Translations under genes and position numbers: made by a program
The notes under the pieces: model-generated
What the model was told of the DNA's origin: nothing
The model's input: only the letters and a program-made list of their open reading frames with translations
Database searches by the model: none
Assembly (NCBI GenBank): GCA_021851405.1
Contig: JAJZDW010000013.1
Span: forward strand, 18,114-82,113
DNA: 64,000 nucleotides
Reading direction: 5' to 3'
DNA from: Pseudomonadota bacterium
GTDB lineage: Bacteria; Pseudomonadota; Gammaproteobacteria; Steroidobacterales; Steroidobacteraceae
Shown: positions 10,901 to 19,551 of the stretch, one piece after another
Layout: each line of letters begins with the position of its first letter
Numbering within the stretch: the stretch's first letter is position 1

Positions 10901-11522
10901 CCGAACCGCTCACCTGGCGGGGCGAGTCGACGCGAAAGTGCGCGGCAGTGACCCCGGCCTGGTTGGAGGAGACATTGAAGAGGAGATTGCCCGCACGGCC
11001 CGCCGGGAAGCTGAAACGGCCAAGTCCCGTGCGGCGCGTGACGGTGAGCTCGGCGCCGATTCCGGCGCGTGCGAAGCGCAGCGCGTACCAGCCGGGTGAG
11101 CCGTGCTCATCGGCATGCACCAGCGGCAGCGTGGCGCTCGCCGGCGCGGTGATCGCACCGCTCGTCGGCAGGATGCGGATATCCCCAGCCACCGAGCAGC
11201 CCGGGCCGCTCAAGTGGGTGAGGCTGAAGCCCGTGATCGCGGAGTCCGTATAGTTGTATCCGCCCCCGGCCGGTGCGCTCGGGGTGTCCGGACTCCACTG
11301 GATCATGCCCAAGGGCAGACTCGCCCCCGGGAAGGTGTCGATCGGTCCGCCGACGGCGGTGCCCGAGGTCCCGACGAACACATTCACCCGGGCGGCGGGG
11401 TCGCTCACCGTGGCGACCGCGGGGGCGGCGCTCGCCAGGCCCGCGGTGCCCGCGAGCAGCACCACCGCGGTGAGAAGCGCAGGAGAACTCGAACGCAGAG
11501 CAGTCGGCAGGACGGGTCTCAT
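7977..11522 (-). CDS. Secreted GH92-family glycosidase with C-terminal YVTN beta-propeller
   Basis: Signal peptide, then VNVFVGTSGTAVGGPIDTFPGASLPLGMIQWSPDT...GGGYNYTDSAITGFSLTHLSGPGC (GH92-like). The C-terminus has seven YVAN/YVSD-type repeats. Confidence 0.85.
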   Translation of the reverse strand: MRPVLPTALRSSSPALLTAVVLLAGTAGLASAAPAVATVSDPAARVNVFVGTSGTAVGGPIDTFPGASLPLGMIQWSPDTPSAPAGGGYNYTDSAITGFSLTHLSGPGCSVAGDIRILPTSGAITAPASATLPLVHADEHGSPGWYALRFARAGIGAELTVTRRTGLGRFSFPAGRAGNLLFNVSSNQAGVTAAHFRVDSPRQVSGSATGGAFCGAPDLYTIYFVARFSRPMSASGAWRGARVYPGARSMRGVGTGGWVSFATAQHRTVKVEVAISYVSRADALENLRAAPDRWHVRATRKRATTIWNGLLRRIQISGGTRAEQATFYTALYHALLSPTLYSDVNGEYRGFDDRIHRLAAHHDEYANYSGWDIYRTDVPLLAVLAPHRASDMMQSLLDEGHQGGWLAKWPLENGYTGVMGGDAADIILAGGWAFGARDFNVPEALHEMVKGATDTHSPPGQGWYVERPGLKQYLRQGYLSDDRTTSSAPVPNGSSETLEYADDDFAIARLAGENGAMRLARRFLRRSMNWQNVFDTATGLISARDATGAFVATPINSNGQRGFQEGNAAQYTWMVPQDLHDLIDAMGGRAAARRRLDAFFTHLNAGQAAPNAWLGNEPSLGSPWVYLNAGAPWRTQEIVRTAIDTLYNDTPAGIPGNDDLGTMSAWYVWSAIGLYPQNPPVRGLVVGSPLFPHIVIASPGGLTVRISAPGAAANRPYVHALTVNGHGTEHTWLALPLHGTVRLHFTLARTPDLLWGTAAQDAPPSYTAGTPHFPAATAASWHTLKRRTLVLPGHSAVASFVLTDPRDAAATTVRWHAIAPAGLRVHPAGGHLVIGPGETHAVPLTVSAHTGTRPGYYRIALRARVAHGARLPATALIVRTAPAGQVLPLLYLASFADNTVVPFDPATRASGPSIAVGENPDAVVTNAAGTRIYVANQSSNTVSMIDGHTHTVLATLTVGAGPTALAIGRGNHTLWVANGGSNTVEPIDTTTRQAGAPIAVGSAPAGLALGPHGHTLYVSDQGSNTVTLIDTGTRKVRATFPAGASPTALAVSPDGRTLYVIDTLAHQVLPIQTAAGQAGKPFATGLSPHALALSPNGKRLYVANTAVDTLSVIHTASGAESAPLRVGPGPIGVAFRRDGREAYVIDSQSGRCVLIQTASGHVLASVPVAPFLMALSSPLAP

Positions 11523-11624
11523 GGGGGGCTCCCTGGGGTGCTGCGGAGGCGCTAGGGTACCCTCATCAGACCGGGACGCAAGGCACGTCGCCGGTTGGCG
11601 CGGGGGCGGAGCGGGCCGGCGTGT

Positions 11625-11644
11625 ATATTAGAAAAAACTGATAT
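11625..11644. promoter_or_regulatory. AT-rich imperfect inverted repeat upstream of rhodanese gene
   Basis: ATATTAG-AAAAAA-CTGATAT; 6 of 7 positions symmetric, in a GC-rich background. Confidence 0.35.
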
Positions 11645-11680
11645 GATCGGCGCACCGACCATCGCCGAGGTCTGCCCATC

Positions 11681-12073
11681 ATGATGCACTCTGCGCAGGA
11701 TCATTCCGCTCGCCGCGACGGTACGCTGCACGAGCTGATTCCGGTGGAGGTCCACGCCTTGCTGCAGGCGCGCCAGGCCGTGCTGATCGATGTCCGCGAG
11801 CCCGGAGAATTCGATGCCGAGCGCATTCCCGGCGCGCTGTTGTTTCCGCTCTCCGGGTTCGATCCGCAGTGTCTGCCGCTCGAGAACGGCCGGCGGATCA
11901 TCTTTCAGTGCGGGACCGGGCGCCGCTCGGCGCTCGCGGCCCACCAGGTGCTCGCGCTCGGCCATGCCGAGGCGACGCATCTGGCCGGCGGCATCAGCGC
12001 GTGGAAGCGGGCCGGACTTGCGGTCACGCGCTTCGATCCGGCGAGCGGGGAGGTCAGAACCGTGCGCGGCTGA
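11681..12073 (+). CDS. Rhodanese-like sulfurtransferase
   Basis: LIDVREPGEFDAERIPGALLFPL...IIFQCGTGRRSALAAHQVLALGHAEATHLAGGISAWKRAG. Confidence 0.9.
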   Translation: MMHSAQDHSARRDGTLHELIPVEVHALLQARQAVLIDVREPGEFDAERIPGALLFPLSGFDPQCLPLENGRRIIFQCGTGRRSALAAHQVLALGHAEATHLAGGISAWKRAGLAVTRFDPASGEVRTVRG

Positions 12074-12190
12074 GGCCTCTGGCGACTCGGGGATCTGCGT
12101 GCCCGTCGCACCCGAAGCCTGCGCCGCTCGGGCCGCTGACCTTGATGGAGAAGATGTGCCTCGGCCGGGGGACGCCGGGAGGGTGGCGGT

Positions 12191-12841
12191 TCACCGGCCG
12201 GGCAGGACGGCCGGCGGGTGGAACGCGGGGACGTTGCCGACCGCGGTGATTTCGTAGACCTCGCGTGCGTAGCGGCCGCCGAGCGCCACGCCGCTCGCCC
12301 CGACGACCAGTCGCAACAGAGCGCCGCTGCCGTCGGCGACGCATGCGGTGAAGGTTTCTCCGAAGTTCGAGCCGGCCGCGGCCCGCAGCGTCCAGGTGTC
12401 GCCGGCCAGACCCGCCTGGCGGCAGGGGCCGCCGCGCCGCAGGCGCACGCCGCTGGCGCGGGTCATGGCGTAGAACTGACGGGCAAAGGAGGGCAGGTTG
12501 GTCTGTGCATACCGGCCCGGTGGATCGGCATGTGCGAACCAGCGCGAGCCGAAATGCACGTAGCTTTGCGCACCGATGTGCAGGACGGTGAAACCGCTGG
12601 TGCTCGCCCAGTTCTCGGGACTGTGCACCTGCGTGCGGATCGTCATGGGGTGAGCGCCGGTGCCGCTGGTGAGGCGCGCGCGATAGTTGGTGAGCGACCC
12701 GAGCGCGCGCAGCGAGAGGGTCGCGGGCCCGCTCTGAGCCGCGGGGGCCGCGGTGCCGGATCGGGCGCAGCCGCCGAGGACGAGGGTGCTGGTGAGTGCA
12801 AAGGCGAGCGCAAGGGCGAGAGTACTACTGCGAAACGTCAT
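12191..12841 (-). CDS. Putative lipoprotein of unknown function
   Basis: Lipobox TSTLVLGGCARSG near the N-terminus. Confidence 0.6.
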   Translation of the reverse strand: MTFRSSTLALALAFALTSTLVLGGCARSGTAAPAAQSGPATLSLRALGSLTNYRARLTSGTGAHPMTIRTQVHSPENWASTSGFTVLHIGAQSYVHFGSRWFAHADPPGRYAQTNLPSFARQFYAMTRASGVRLRRGGPCRQAGLAGDTWTLRAAAGSNFGETFTACVADGSGALLRLVVGASGVALGGRYAREVYEITAVGNVPAFHPPAVLPGR

Positions 12842-12991
12842 GCGAGGTCTTTCGAGAGGGGGCGCGCGAAGGTTGGGCTGCGAGGGCTTCTACCATCGTG
12901 CGCCGTATCGCTCAAGGGTATACGCCGAGTCGCGTCGGCGGGAGGTACAATGCCGCGCGCTTGATCCGCAAGCACAGCAGGACGATTCGCA

Positions 12992-13738
12992 ATGAACGCG
13001 AAGGCCGGGGATCTTCAGGGGCGCGTGGCACTGGTGACGGGCAGCTCGCGCGGCATCGGCCGGGCGATCGCGCTGGCACTCGGAGACGCAGGCGCCGATG
13101 TGGCGGTCAACTGTCGCACCCAGGCCGGACACGCCGAGGAGGTGGTGACGGCGCTGCGGGCGATGGGGCGACGGGCCATCGCGGTGGTGGCCGACGTGTC
13201 GGTGCGCGAGGCGGTCGAGGACATGGTGGTGCGCATCGGCCGGGAACTAGGCCCGATCGACCTGCTGGTGAACAACGCGGGCATCGCCAACGTTCGCGGC
13301 CTCGACGATCTCGATGAGGCGGAGTTCGACCGCGCCCTCGCGGTGAACCTCAAATCGGCGTTTCTGTGCACGCAGGCGGTGCTGCCGTCGATGCGTGCGC
13401 TGCGCCGCGGGCGCATCATCAATATTTCCTCGGTGGCCGCGCGCGGCCCCGGTGTGGTCGGCGTCCATTACAACGCCGCCAAGGCGGGCCTGGAAGGGCT
13501 CACGCGCGGCTACGCCGCGCGGCTCGCGGCCGAGGGCATCACCGTCAACGCCGTTGCACCGGGTCCGATCGACACCGACATGGCCGGGCCGCTCCTGCAG
13601 ACCGATGTCTTTCGGCACATCCCGGTCGGGCGGCTCGGCGCAGCGGAGGAGGTCGCCCAGGTGGTGCTGATGGTCATCGGCAACCCCTTCATCACCGGGC
13701 AGACCATCGGCGTCAACGGCGGCATCCTCCTCGGCTGA
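12992..13738 (+). CDS. SDR-family oxidoreductase (FabG-like)
   Basis: GRVALVTGSSRGIGRAIA, NNAG, SSVAARGPGVVGVHYNAAKAG and a C-terminal TGQTIGVNGGI. Confidence 0.9.
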   Translation: MNAKAGDLQGRVALVTGSSRGIGRAIALALGDAGADVAVNCRTQAGHAEEVVTALRAMGRRAIAVVADVSVREAVEDMVVRIGRELGPIDLLVNNAGIANVRGLDDLDEAEFDRALAVNLKSAFLCTQAVLPSMRALRRGRIINISSVAARGPGVVGVHYNAAKAGLEGLTRGYAARLAAEGITVNAVAPGPIDTDMAGPLLQTDVFRHIPVGRLGAAEEVAQVVLMVIGNPFITGQTIGVNGGILLG

Positions 13739-13761
13739 GGCGGCGCGTGGACGGCTACGAG

Positions 13762-13776
13762 TGATACAATGTATCA
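13762..13776. promoter_or_regulatory. Zur-like operator (perfect 15-bp palindrome) overlapping a TACAAT -10-like element
   Basis: TGATACA-A-TGTATCA directly upstream of the zinc transporter operon, which ends in a Fur/Zur gene. Confidence 0.6.
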
Positions 13777-13783
13777 TTCAGGC

Positions 13784-14725
13784 ATGGGCACGCTCGGAGC
13801 ATCCGGTTCGAAGTTGCGCGGAGGGCTCGCGGCGGCGCTGGTGCTGCTGCTCGCCGGCTGCGGTGGCGCACCCCACCGCGGGCCGCCGCTGGCGATCGGC
13901 GTCGAGAGCCAGTATGCCGACGTGCTGCGTCAGATCGGCGGGCCGTACATCCGCGTGCGCGCCGTCCTCAGCAACCCCAACACCGATCCGCACGCGTTCG
14001 AGGCGAGTCCCGCGGTGGCGCGCGAGGTCTCCGGCGCCGCGCTGGTCGTGATGAACGGCCTGGGCTACGACGCGTGGATCAGACGCATCATGGCGGCCGC
14101 ACCGGTGGCGCACCGGCAGGTGATCGATGTGCGCCGTCTGTTGGATCTTCCAGCCGACACCGTCAATCCGCACCTCTGGTACGACCCGCGCACGATGCCC
14201 GCGGTGGCCGTCGCCGCCGCCCATGCCTTCAGCGCGCTCGACCCGGCCCATGCGGTGTATTTCGAGACGCAGGCGCAGCGCTTCGACGCCTCACTGCACG
14301 CCTGGCGCGCTGCGCTGCGGGCCTTCCGGGCGCATCACGGCGGCACCCCGGTCGCGGTGAGCGAGCCGGTGGCGAACGCGCTGCTCGAGGCGGCGGGCTG
14401 TCGCATCGTGACGCCGCTCGCGCTGCAGCTGGCGGTGATGAACGGCACCGATCCGTCGCCACAGGACGTGGCCGTGCAGCGAGCGCTGCTGCGCCAGCAT
14501 CAAGTGCAGGTGCTGGTGTACAACCAACAGGTGACCGACCCGCTCACCGCCTCGTTCCTGCAGCTGGCGCACGCGGCGCACATTCCGGTGGTTGGCGTGT
14601 ACGAGACGCTGCCGCAGGGCTATCACTATCAGGGCTGGATGCTCGCCGAGCTGCAGGCGTTGCGCGCCGCGGTGACGCAGGGAGTCTCGACCCGCAGGCT
14701 CGGTCCGCCAGCGGGGGCGCCGTGA
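13784..14725 (+). CDS. znuA: Zinc/manganese ABC transporter substrate-binding protein (ZnuA/TroA family)
   Basis: Lipobox VLLLAGCGG; metal-binding layout PNTDPHAFEASPAVAREV, NPHLWYDPRTMP and a C-terminal VVGVYETLPQGYHYQGWM. The track start at 13769 would place the start codon inside the palindrome. Confidence 0.8.
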   Translation: MGTLGASGSKLRGGLAAALVLLLAGCGGAPHRGPPLAIGVESQYADVLRQIGGPYIRVRAVLSNPNTDPHAFEASPAVAREVSGAALVVMNGLGYDAWIRRIMAAAPVAHRQVIDVRRLLDLPADTVNPHLWYDPRTMPAVAVAAAHAFSALDPAHAVYFETQAQRFDASLHAWRAALRAFRAHHGGTPVAVSEPVANALLEAAGCRIVTPLALQLAVMNGTDPSPQDVAVQRALLRQHQVQVLVYNQQVTDPLTASFLQLAHAAHIPVVGVYETLPQGYHYQGWMLAELQALRAAVTQGVSTRRLGPPAGAP

Positions 14726-15543
14726 GCGGCACAGCGGCGCTCAGCGTGGAGGGCGCCTGCGTTGCGCTCGGCGGACGCTCGGTGCTGCGCGAGGTGACCT
14801 TTGGTCTCGAGCCGGGGGAGTTCTGTGCGCTGATCGGGTCGAACGGTTCGGGCAAGACGACGCTGCTGCGCGCCATTCTCGGCTTCCTGCCGCTTGCCGC
14901 GGGCCGCATCCGTCTTAACGGTGTCGTGGGTGCACCGGGCCCGATCGGCTACGTCCCGCAGAAGATCGCGCTCGATCCGGCCTTGCCGCTGCGCGCGCGC
15001 GACGTCGTGACGCTCGGGCTCGACGGGGCGCGGCTCGGCCTCTCGTGGCCCTCCAAGGCCCGGCGCATCGAGGTCGATCGGATGCTGCGGGCGGTCGGCG
15101 CCGACGGGTTCGCCGAGCAGCGCATCGGGCTGCTCTCCGGCGGCCAGCAGCAGCGGGTGCTGGTGGCGCATGCCCTTGTGCGCCGACCCAAACTGCTGCT
15201 GCTCGATGAGCCGCTGGCGAACCTCGATGTGCGCAGCAGCGCCGAGATCGTCGCGCTGCTGCGGCGCCTCTCGCGCGAGTACGGCGCGGCGGTGCTGCTC
15301 TCGGCGCACGACATGAACCCGCTGCTGAGCGCGATGGACCGGATCGTGTACCTCGCCAACGGCGCAGCGGTGGCGGGGCGTCCGGAAGAGGTCGTGCGCA
15401 CGGAGGTGTTGAGCAGTCTCTACGGCTATCACGTCGATGTGGTGCGGGTGCACGGCCGCGTGGTGGTGGTGGCGGCCGAAGCCGGCGAGCAGATCCACGA
15501 GGCCGTGGCTCGCGACCCGGTGCACACCGCGAGCGTGCCGTAG
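14722..15543 (+). CDS. znuC: Zinc ABC transporter ATP-binding protein
   Basis: GTG start overlapping the znuA stop. Walker A GSNGSGKTTL, signature LLSGGQQQRVLVAHAL, Walker B LLLLDEPLANLD. Confidence 0.88.
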   Translation: MSGTAALSVEGACVALGGRSVLREVTFGLEPGEFCALIGSNGSGKTTLLRAILGFLPLAAGRIRLNGVVGAPGPIGYVPQKIALDPALPLRARDVVTLGLDGARLGLSWPSKARRIEVDRMLRAVGADGFAEQRIGLLSGGQQQRVLVAHALVRRPKLLLLDEPLANLDVRSSAEIVALLRRLSREYGAAVLLSAHDMNPLLSAMDRIVYLANGAAVAGRPEEVVRTEVLSSLYGYHVDVVRVHGRVVVVAAEAGEQIHEAVARDPVHTASVP

Positions 15544-15558
15544 CGGGCGCGGCGCACC

Positions 15559-16449
15559 ATGTCCATCCTGTTGTCCGCGATCGAGTTCCTGCACAACGAA
15601 CCGGTGCGCGTCGCGCTCATCGTCGGCGGCGGGGCCGCGCTCGTGTGCGCCGTCGTGGGTGTTGCCACGGTGATGCAGCGCCAGTCCTTCGCCGGTCACG
15701 CGCTGGCGGATGTCAGCAGCGCGGGCGGTTCGGCGGCCTATCTGCTCGGTCTGAACCCGCTGCTCGGTTTCCTCGGACTTGCGGCCGCGGCCGCCGGGGT
15801 TCTGGAGTGGTCGGAGATCCGCGAGGCGCGCGAGCGTGACCTGCTCACCGGCGTGGTGCTCGGCGCCGGACTCGGGCTCGCCGCGCTGCTGCTGTATTTC
15901 GCCGCGACGGTGCGCAACGCGAGCGGCGCGGCGCTCACCGTGCTGTTCGGATCGATGTTCACCATTCCCGCGACGATCGTGCCGCTGGCACTGGCCGTCA
16001 CGGTCGTGGCGCTCACCGTGAGCGCGCTCGTGCATCGACCGCTGCTGGTGAGCGCGGTGTCGGTCGATCTGGCGCGGGCGCAAGGCATCCGCGTGCGCGC
16101 GGTGTCGCTCGCCCATGCGCTCGCGCTGGCGCTGGCCGTCGCGCTCGCGGCCATGACCGTCGGGGCCATCCTCTCCACGGCGCTGTTGATCGGACCGGCG
16201 GCCGCGGCGCTGCGCGTGGCGCGTCGTCCGGCGGCGGCCGTGGCGCTCGCCGCGGCGATCGGGCTCGGCGCAACCTGGGGCGGGATCATCCTCGCCTATG
16301 AGAGCTTCTATTGGACGCCGGGGCGCGGGTGGCCGGTCAGCTTCTTCATCGTCGCGCTGGTCTTCGCCGCGTATCTGACCGCCGGGGTGCTCGCGACGCA
16401 TGGGCCGCGGCGCGCCGCGGCCCATCCCTCCGGCTGCGAGGCGCACTGA
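15559..16449 (+). CDS. znuB: Zinc/metal ABC transporter permease 1 (ZnuB family)
   Basis: Multi-TM; RQSFAGHALADVSSAGG, STALLIGPAAAAL. Confidence 0.82.
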   Translation: MSILLSAIEFLHNEPVRVALIVGGGAALVCAVVGVATVMQRQSFAGHALADVSSAGGSAAYLLGLNPLLGFLGLAAAAAGVLEWSEIREARERDLLTGVVLGAGLGLAALLLYFAATVRNASGAALTVLFGSMFTIPATIVPLALAVTVVALTVSALVHRPLLVSAVSVDLARAQGIRVRAVSLAHALALALAVALAAMTVGAILSTALLIGPAAAALRVARRPAAAVALAAAIGLGATWGGIILAYESFYWTPGRGWPVSFFIVALVFAAYLTAGVLATHGPRRAAAHPSGCEAH

Positions 16450-16450
16450 G

Positions 16451-17245
16451 GTGTTCGCCCCTTTCATGCTGCATGCCTGGCTGGTCGCCACGATGGTGGC
16501 GATCGTCGGCGGCGCGGTCGGGTTCTTCGTGGTGGCGCGGCGTGCGGCGTTCGCGGCTCACGCGCTGCCGCTCGGAGCCTTCCCCGGCGCGGCGGTGGCG
16601 AGCCTGCTCGGGGTGAACGAGCTGTTCGGACTGGCGCTGTTCAGCGGCGTCGGGGTCATCGCGATTACGCAACTGCAGCGCGGGGAGCGGCGCGAGGTGG
16701 CGAGCGCCCTGTGGCTCGCATTGGCACTCGCGGTGGGCGTGCTGCTGCTCAGCCTCTCCGGCGCCTACGCCCAGAGTCTCTACGGGTTGTTGTTCGGTGA
16801 GGTGCTCGGGATCAGCCGAGCGCAGGTGCTCGGAGTCGCGCTGCTGAGTGCGCTGGCGCTGGCGCTGCTCGCGCTGTTGGCCCGTCCGCTGCTGCTCGAG
16901 TCGCTGTCGGGCGATCTGGCCGCCGCGGCGTTCGGGCGGGCCCGCTCCCTGGAGGGCGCTTTCCTGCTCATCGTGGCGCTCTCGACGGCGATGGCGGTGC
17001 CGGTGGTCGGCGCGCTGCTCGTGTTCAGCCTGATGGTCGGCCCGGCGAGCGGTGCGCGCGCCTACACGGATCGACCGTGGCGCGCGCTGCTGCTCTCGGT
17101 GCTCCTGTCACTGGCGGTGGTGTGGTCGGCGCTGGCGCTGACCTACCTGACCGACGGGCCGGTGGGTTTTTTCGTCGGCGCGCTGAGTGCGGTGTGCTAC
17201 GTGGCCGGTCGGCGGCGCAGCCTGCGCGCCGGGGCCGGATCCTGA
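16451..17245 (+). CDS. Zinc/metal ABC transporter permease 2 (ZnuB family)
   Basis: GTG start. VVARRAAFAAHALPLGAFPGAAVASLLG; same fold as the preceding gene but divergent. Confidence 0.78.
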   Translation: MFAPFMLHAWLVATMVAIVGGAVGFFVVARRAAFAAHALPLGAFPGAAVASLLGVNELFGLALFSGVGVIAITQLQRGERREVASALWLALALAVGVLLLSLSGAYAQSLYGLLFGEVLGISRAQVLGVALLSALALALLALLARPLLLESLSGDLAAAAFGRARSLEGAFLLIVALSTAMAVPVVGALLVFSLMVGPASGARAYTDRPWRALLLSVLLSLAVVWSALALTYLTDGPVGFFVGALSAVCYVAGRRRSLRAGAGS

Positions 17246-17256
17246 GGGGCGTGCGG

Positions 17257-17772
17257 ATGAGCCCCGCCGTCAAACGGCACGCGCACCCGCTGCTCGAGCG
17301 GCTCGAGGCGGTCTGCCGACGCCGAGGTTTGCGCCTGACGCGCCAGCGTCGCGCCGTCCTGCACCAACTCGCGCTCGAGGGGCGCGCGCTCAGCGCCTAT
17401 GAGCTGCTCGAGCGGCTGCGTCCCGAGGACGGCCGCTCGACGCCGGCGGGGATCTACCGCGCCCTCGAGTTCCTCATCGAGGCCGGCCTCGTGCATCGGC
17501 TCGAGTCGACCCGTTCGTTCATTCTCTGTGACCTCACCGAGCCCCCGACGGCCCCGCATGCCGGGCAGTTGCTGATCTGCCGCGCCTGTGGGACCGTCGT
17601 GGAGAGTGAAGACGCTCGTCTCACGGCAGCCGCCGAGCGACTCGGTGCGGCGCACGGGTTCGTGATCGATGCGCGCGCCGTGGAGCTCACGGGACGGTGT
17701 GCGCGCTGTCGTGCTGCGCCCCCCGGAGCGGAAGGGCGGCGCATCGCGGTGACCGATGAACCTTCGGAGTGA
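17257..17772 (+). CDS. zur: Fur-family regulator, probable Zur
   Basis: Winged-helix LTRQRRAVLHQLALEGRALSAYELLERLRPEDGRSTPAGIYRALEFLIEAGLVHRLES plus CRACGTVVES and CARC motifs. Last gene of the zinc operon. Confidence 0.8.
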   Translation: MSPAVKRHAHPLLERLEAVCRRRGLRLTRQRRAVLHQLALEGRALSAYELLERLRPEDGRSTPAGIYRALEFLIEAGLVHRLESTRSFILCDLTEPPTAPHAGQLLICRACGTVVESEDARLTAAAERLGAAHGFVIDARAVELTGRCARCRAAPPGAEGRRIAVTDEPSE

Positions 17773-17790
17773 TTGACGGAGTGAAACCCC

Positions 17791-18690
17791 ATGACTGAGA
17801 CCCGAATGAAGCGCCGCGGCGCGTCCCTCGCACTGGTGGGCGCGGCCTGTGCAGCGGTCCTGATGATTCCTCTGCGCGCGCATGCGAGTGCGGCGTCGTA
17901 CACCGCGATGAGCGGCAATCCGTGCGCCGGGGCCCCGAGCGGCGCGCCGGGGCCGGCATTCATGCACATGATCCTGCATCCCGGGGCGCACTTTCAGCAA
18001 CCGCCGCCCTCGGCGCGGCAGAAGGCGAGTGCGCAACGGGCGGCGGACCGCCAGCGGGCGCGTGATTGGGCGGACCTGTGCCGCTACCGCGCCGCGGATC
18101 AGGCGCTGCATCACCGGGCGCGGGTGGTGTTCATGGGGGATTCGATCACGGACTTCTGGCAGGACGCCGATCCGGCCTTCTTTACGCATGGCATCGTGGA
18201 CCGCGGGATCAGCGGCCAGACGAGCGCACAGATGCTGGTGCGGTTCTGGCCGGACGTGATCGCGCTGCATCCGAAGGTGGTGCAGATCCTCGCGGGCACC
18301 AACGATATTGCCGGCAACACCGGTCCGACCACGGAGCACCAGTACGAGGATGACATCCGCGCCATGGTGACTCTGGCCGAGGCGAATCACATCCACGTCA
18401 TCCTCGGGTCGATGCCGCCGGCCGTGCGCTTCTGGTGGGCACCGAAGTATCACCCCGCCGCCGAGATCCGTCGGCTGAACGGCTGGCTGCGCGCCTACGC
18501 GAAGCGCCACCACCTGCGCTTCGTCGATTACTACGCGCATCTGGTCAGCCCGAGCGGCCGCTTCCGCCAGCGTCTCTCCAATGACGGCGTGCACCCGAAT
18601 CGCAACGGGTTCCGGGTGATGAGCGCTCTGGCGCGCCGGGCGATCGAGGCGCCCTGGCCGCACTCGCCGGTGCAGAGCGCTCAACGGTGA
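17791..18690 (+). CDS. SGNH/GDSL-family hydrolase (secreted)
   Basis: VVFMGDSITDFW (block I), GTNDIAGN (block III), NDGVHPNRNGF (block V). Confidence 0.88.
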   Translation: MTETRMKRRGASLALVGAACAAVLMIPLRAHASAASYTAMSGNPCAGAPSGAPGPAFMHMILHPGAHFQQPPPSARQKASAQRAADRQRARDWADLCRYRAADQALHHRARVVFMGDSITDFWQDADPAFFTHGIVDRGISGQTSAQMLVRFWPDVIALHPKVVQILAGTNDIAGNTGPTTEHQYEDDIRAMVTLAEANHIHVILGSMPPAVRFWWAPKYHPAAEIRRLNGWLRAYAKRHHLRFVDYYAHLVSPSGRFRQRLSNDGVHPNRNGFRVMSALARRAIEAPWPHSPVQSAQR

Positions 18691-19042
18691 GCGCGGCGGA
18701 CCGTGGGCACCGGTGCGAGCCGGTGACGGCCGCGGGACGCGGCCGATGGGCGGTCAGCGCTCCGCGAGCCTGAACACGAGTGCGTGAGCGCGCATGTTCC
18801 GTGCGGGCTCGCCGCGGTTTTGGCCCGGGGTCACGGGCCGCGCGGGTCGCAGTCGACGGGGCGTGTGAGCGGCGGGGTACTGCCACCGAAGTGGAACGTG
18901 AGCCCGCGGGCGACCGTTGAACCGGTCGAGGCGCGAGAACTCGCGGGGGACCCCGAGCAGAGGACGGGCGAAGGTGAGGAGGCCACTGCGCCGCTGCGCC
19001 GCTGCGGTCAGTGACCGCAGCGGCGCTCGGCGTCAGAGGAGC

Positions 19043-19399
19043 TCAGCTGCGCGCGTTGAACGACGCGCACCAGCCATCGGCGTTCACCGAGTAGCCGGCG
19101 TAGATCTGGCAGCCTGCATAGCCGGTTTTCTCCCCCGGGGTGCCGAGGAAAAAGCGGCACATCGCGCAACGATCGCCCGGCTTGAAGGCCGGGAATTTCT
19201 TGCGATCGACGGCGCTGGCATGCGCGCGGTAGCCGAGGGACTTGGCGAGCGGATCGCTCTCGGACAAGTGCGGCAGTTTTTCACCGGCGGCAGACGCGGT
19301 ACGCGGTCGCAGACCGACCACGGCGACGGATGCCGCAACGGCAGCCGAGGCGAGAAAGGCGCGGCGAGAGGGATCAGTACGATTCTTCGAGTCGGACAC
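19043..19399 (-). CDS. High-potential iron-sulfur protein (HiPIP) with Tat-type leader
   Basis: SRRAFLASAAVAASVAVVGL leader; CAMCRFFLGTPGEKTGYAGCQIYAGYSVNADGWCASF. Probable GTG start. Confidence 0.88.
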   Translation of the reverse strand: MSDSKNRTDPSRRAFLASAAVAASVAVVGLRPRTASAAGEKLPHLSESDPLAKSLGYRAHASAVDRKKFPAFKPGDRCAMCRFFLGTPGEKTGYAGCQIYAGYSVNADGWCASFNARS

Positions 19400-19551
19400 A
19401 GCAGACCTCCAAATCGGCGGGTGAGCTAAGTATCGGTCAAGCCTTGCGGTCGTGGCAACCATCGCGGCGCGCGAGAAGTACCTATGGCAGGTGCGGGGGG
19501 ATTGCCGGTACCCGGTCCGCAACGGACGGATGCGCCCGGGCCTCGTCAGAT

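Noticed and set aside
8322-11099. 925-aa plus-strand ORF
   Set aside because: Antisense shadow of the GH92 gene in GC-rich DNA; Arg/Gly/Val/His-rich with no motifs. Similar long antisense ORFs (14629-16491, 29122-30489, 33045-35141, 35299-38430) were rejected for the same reason.
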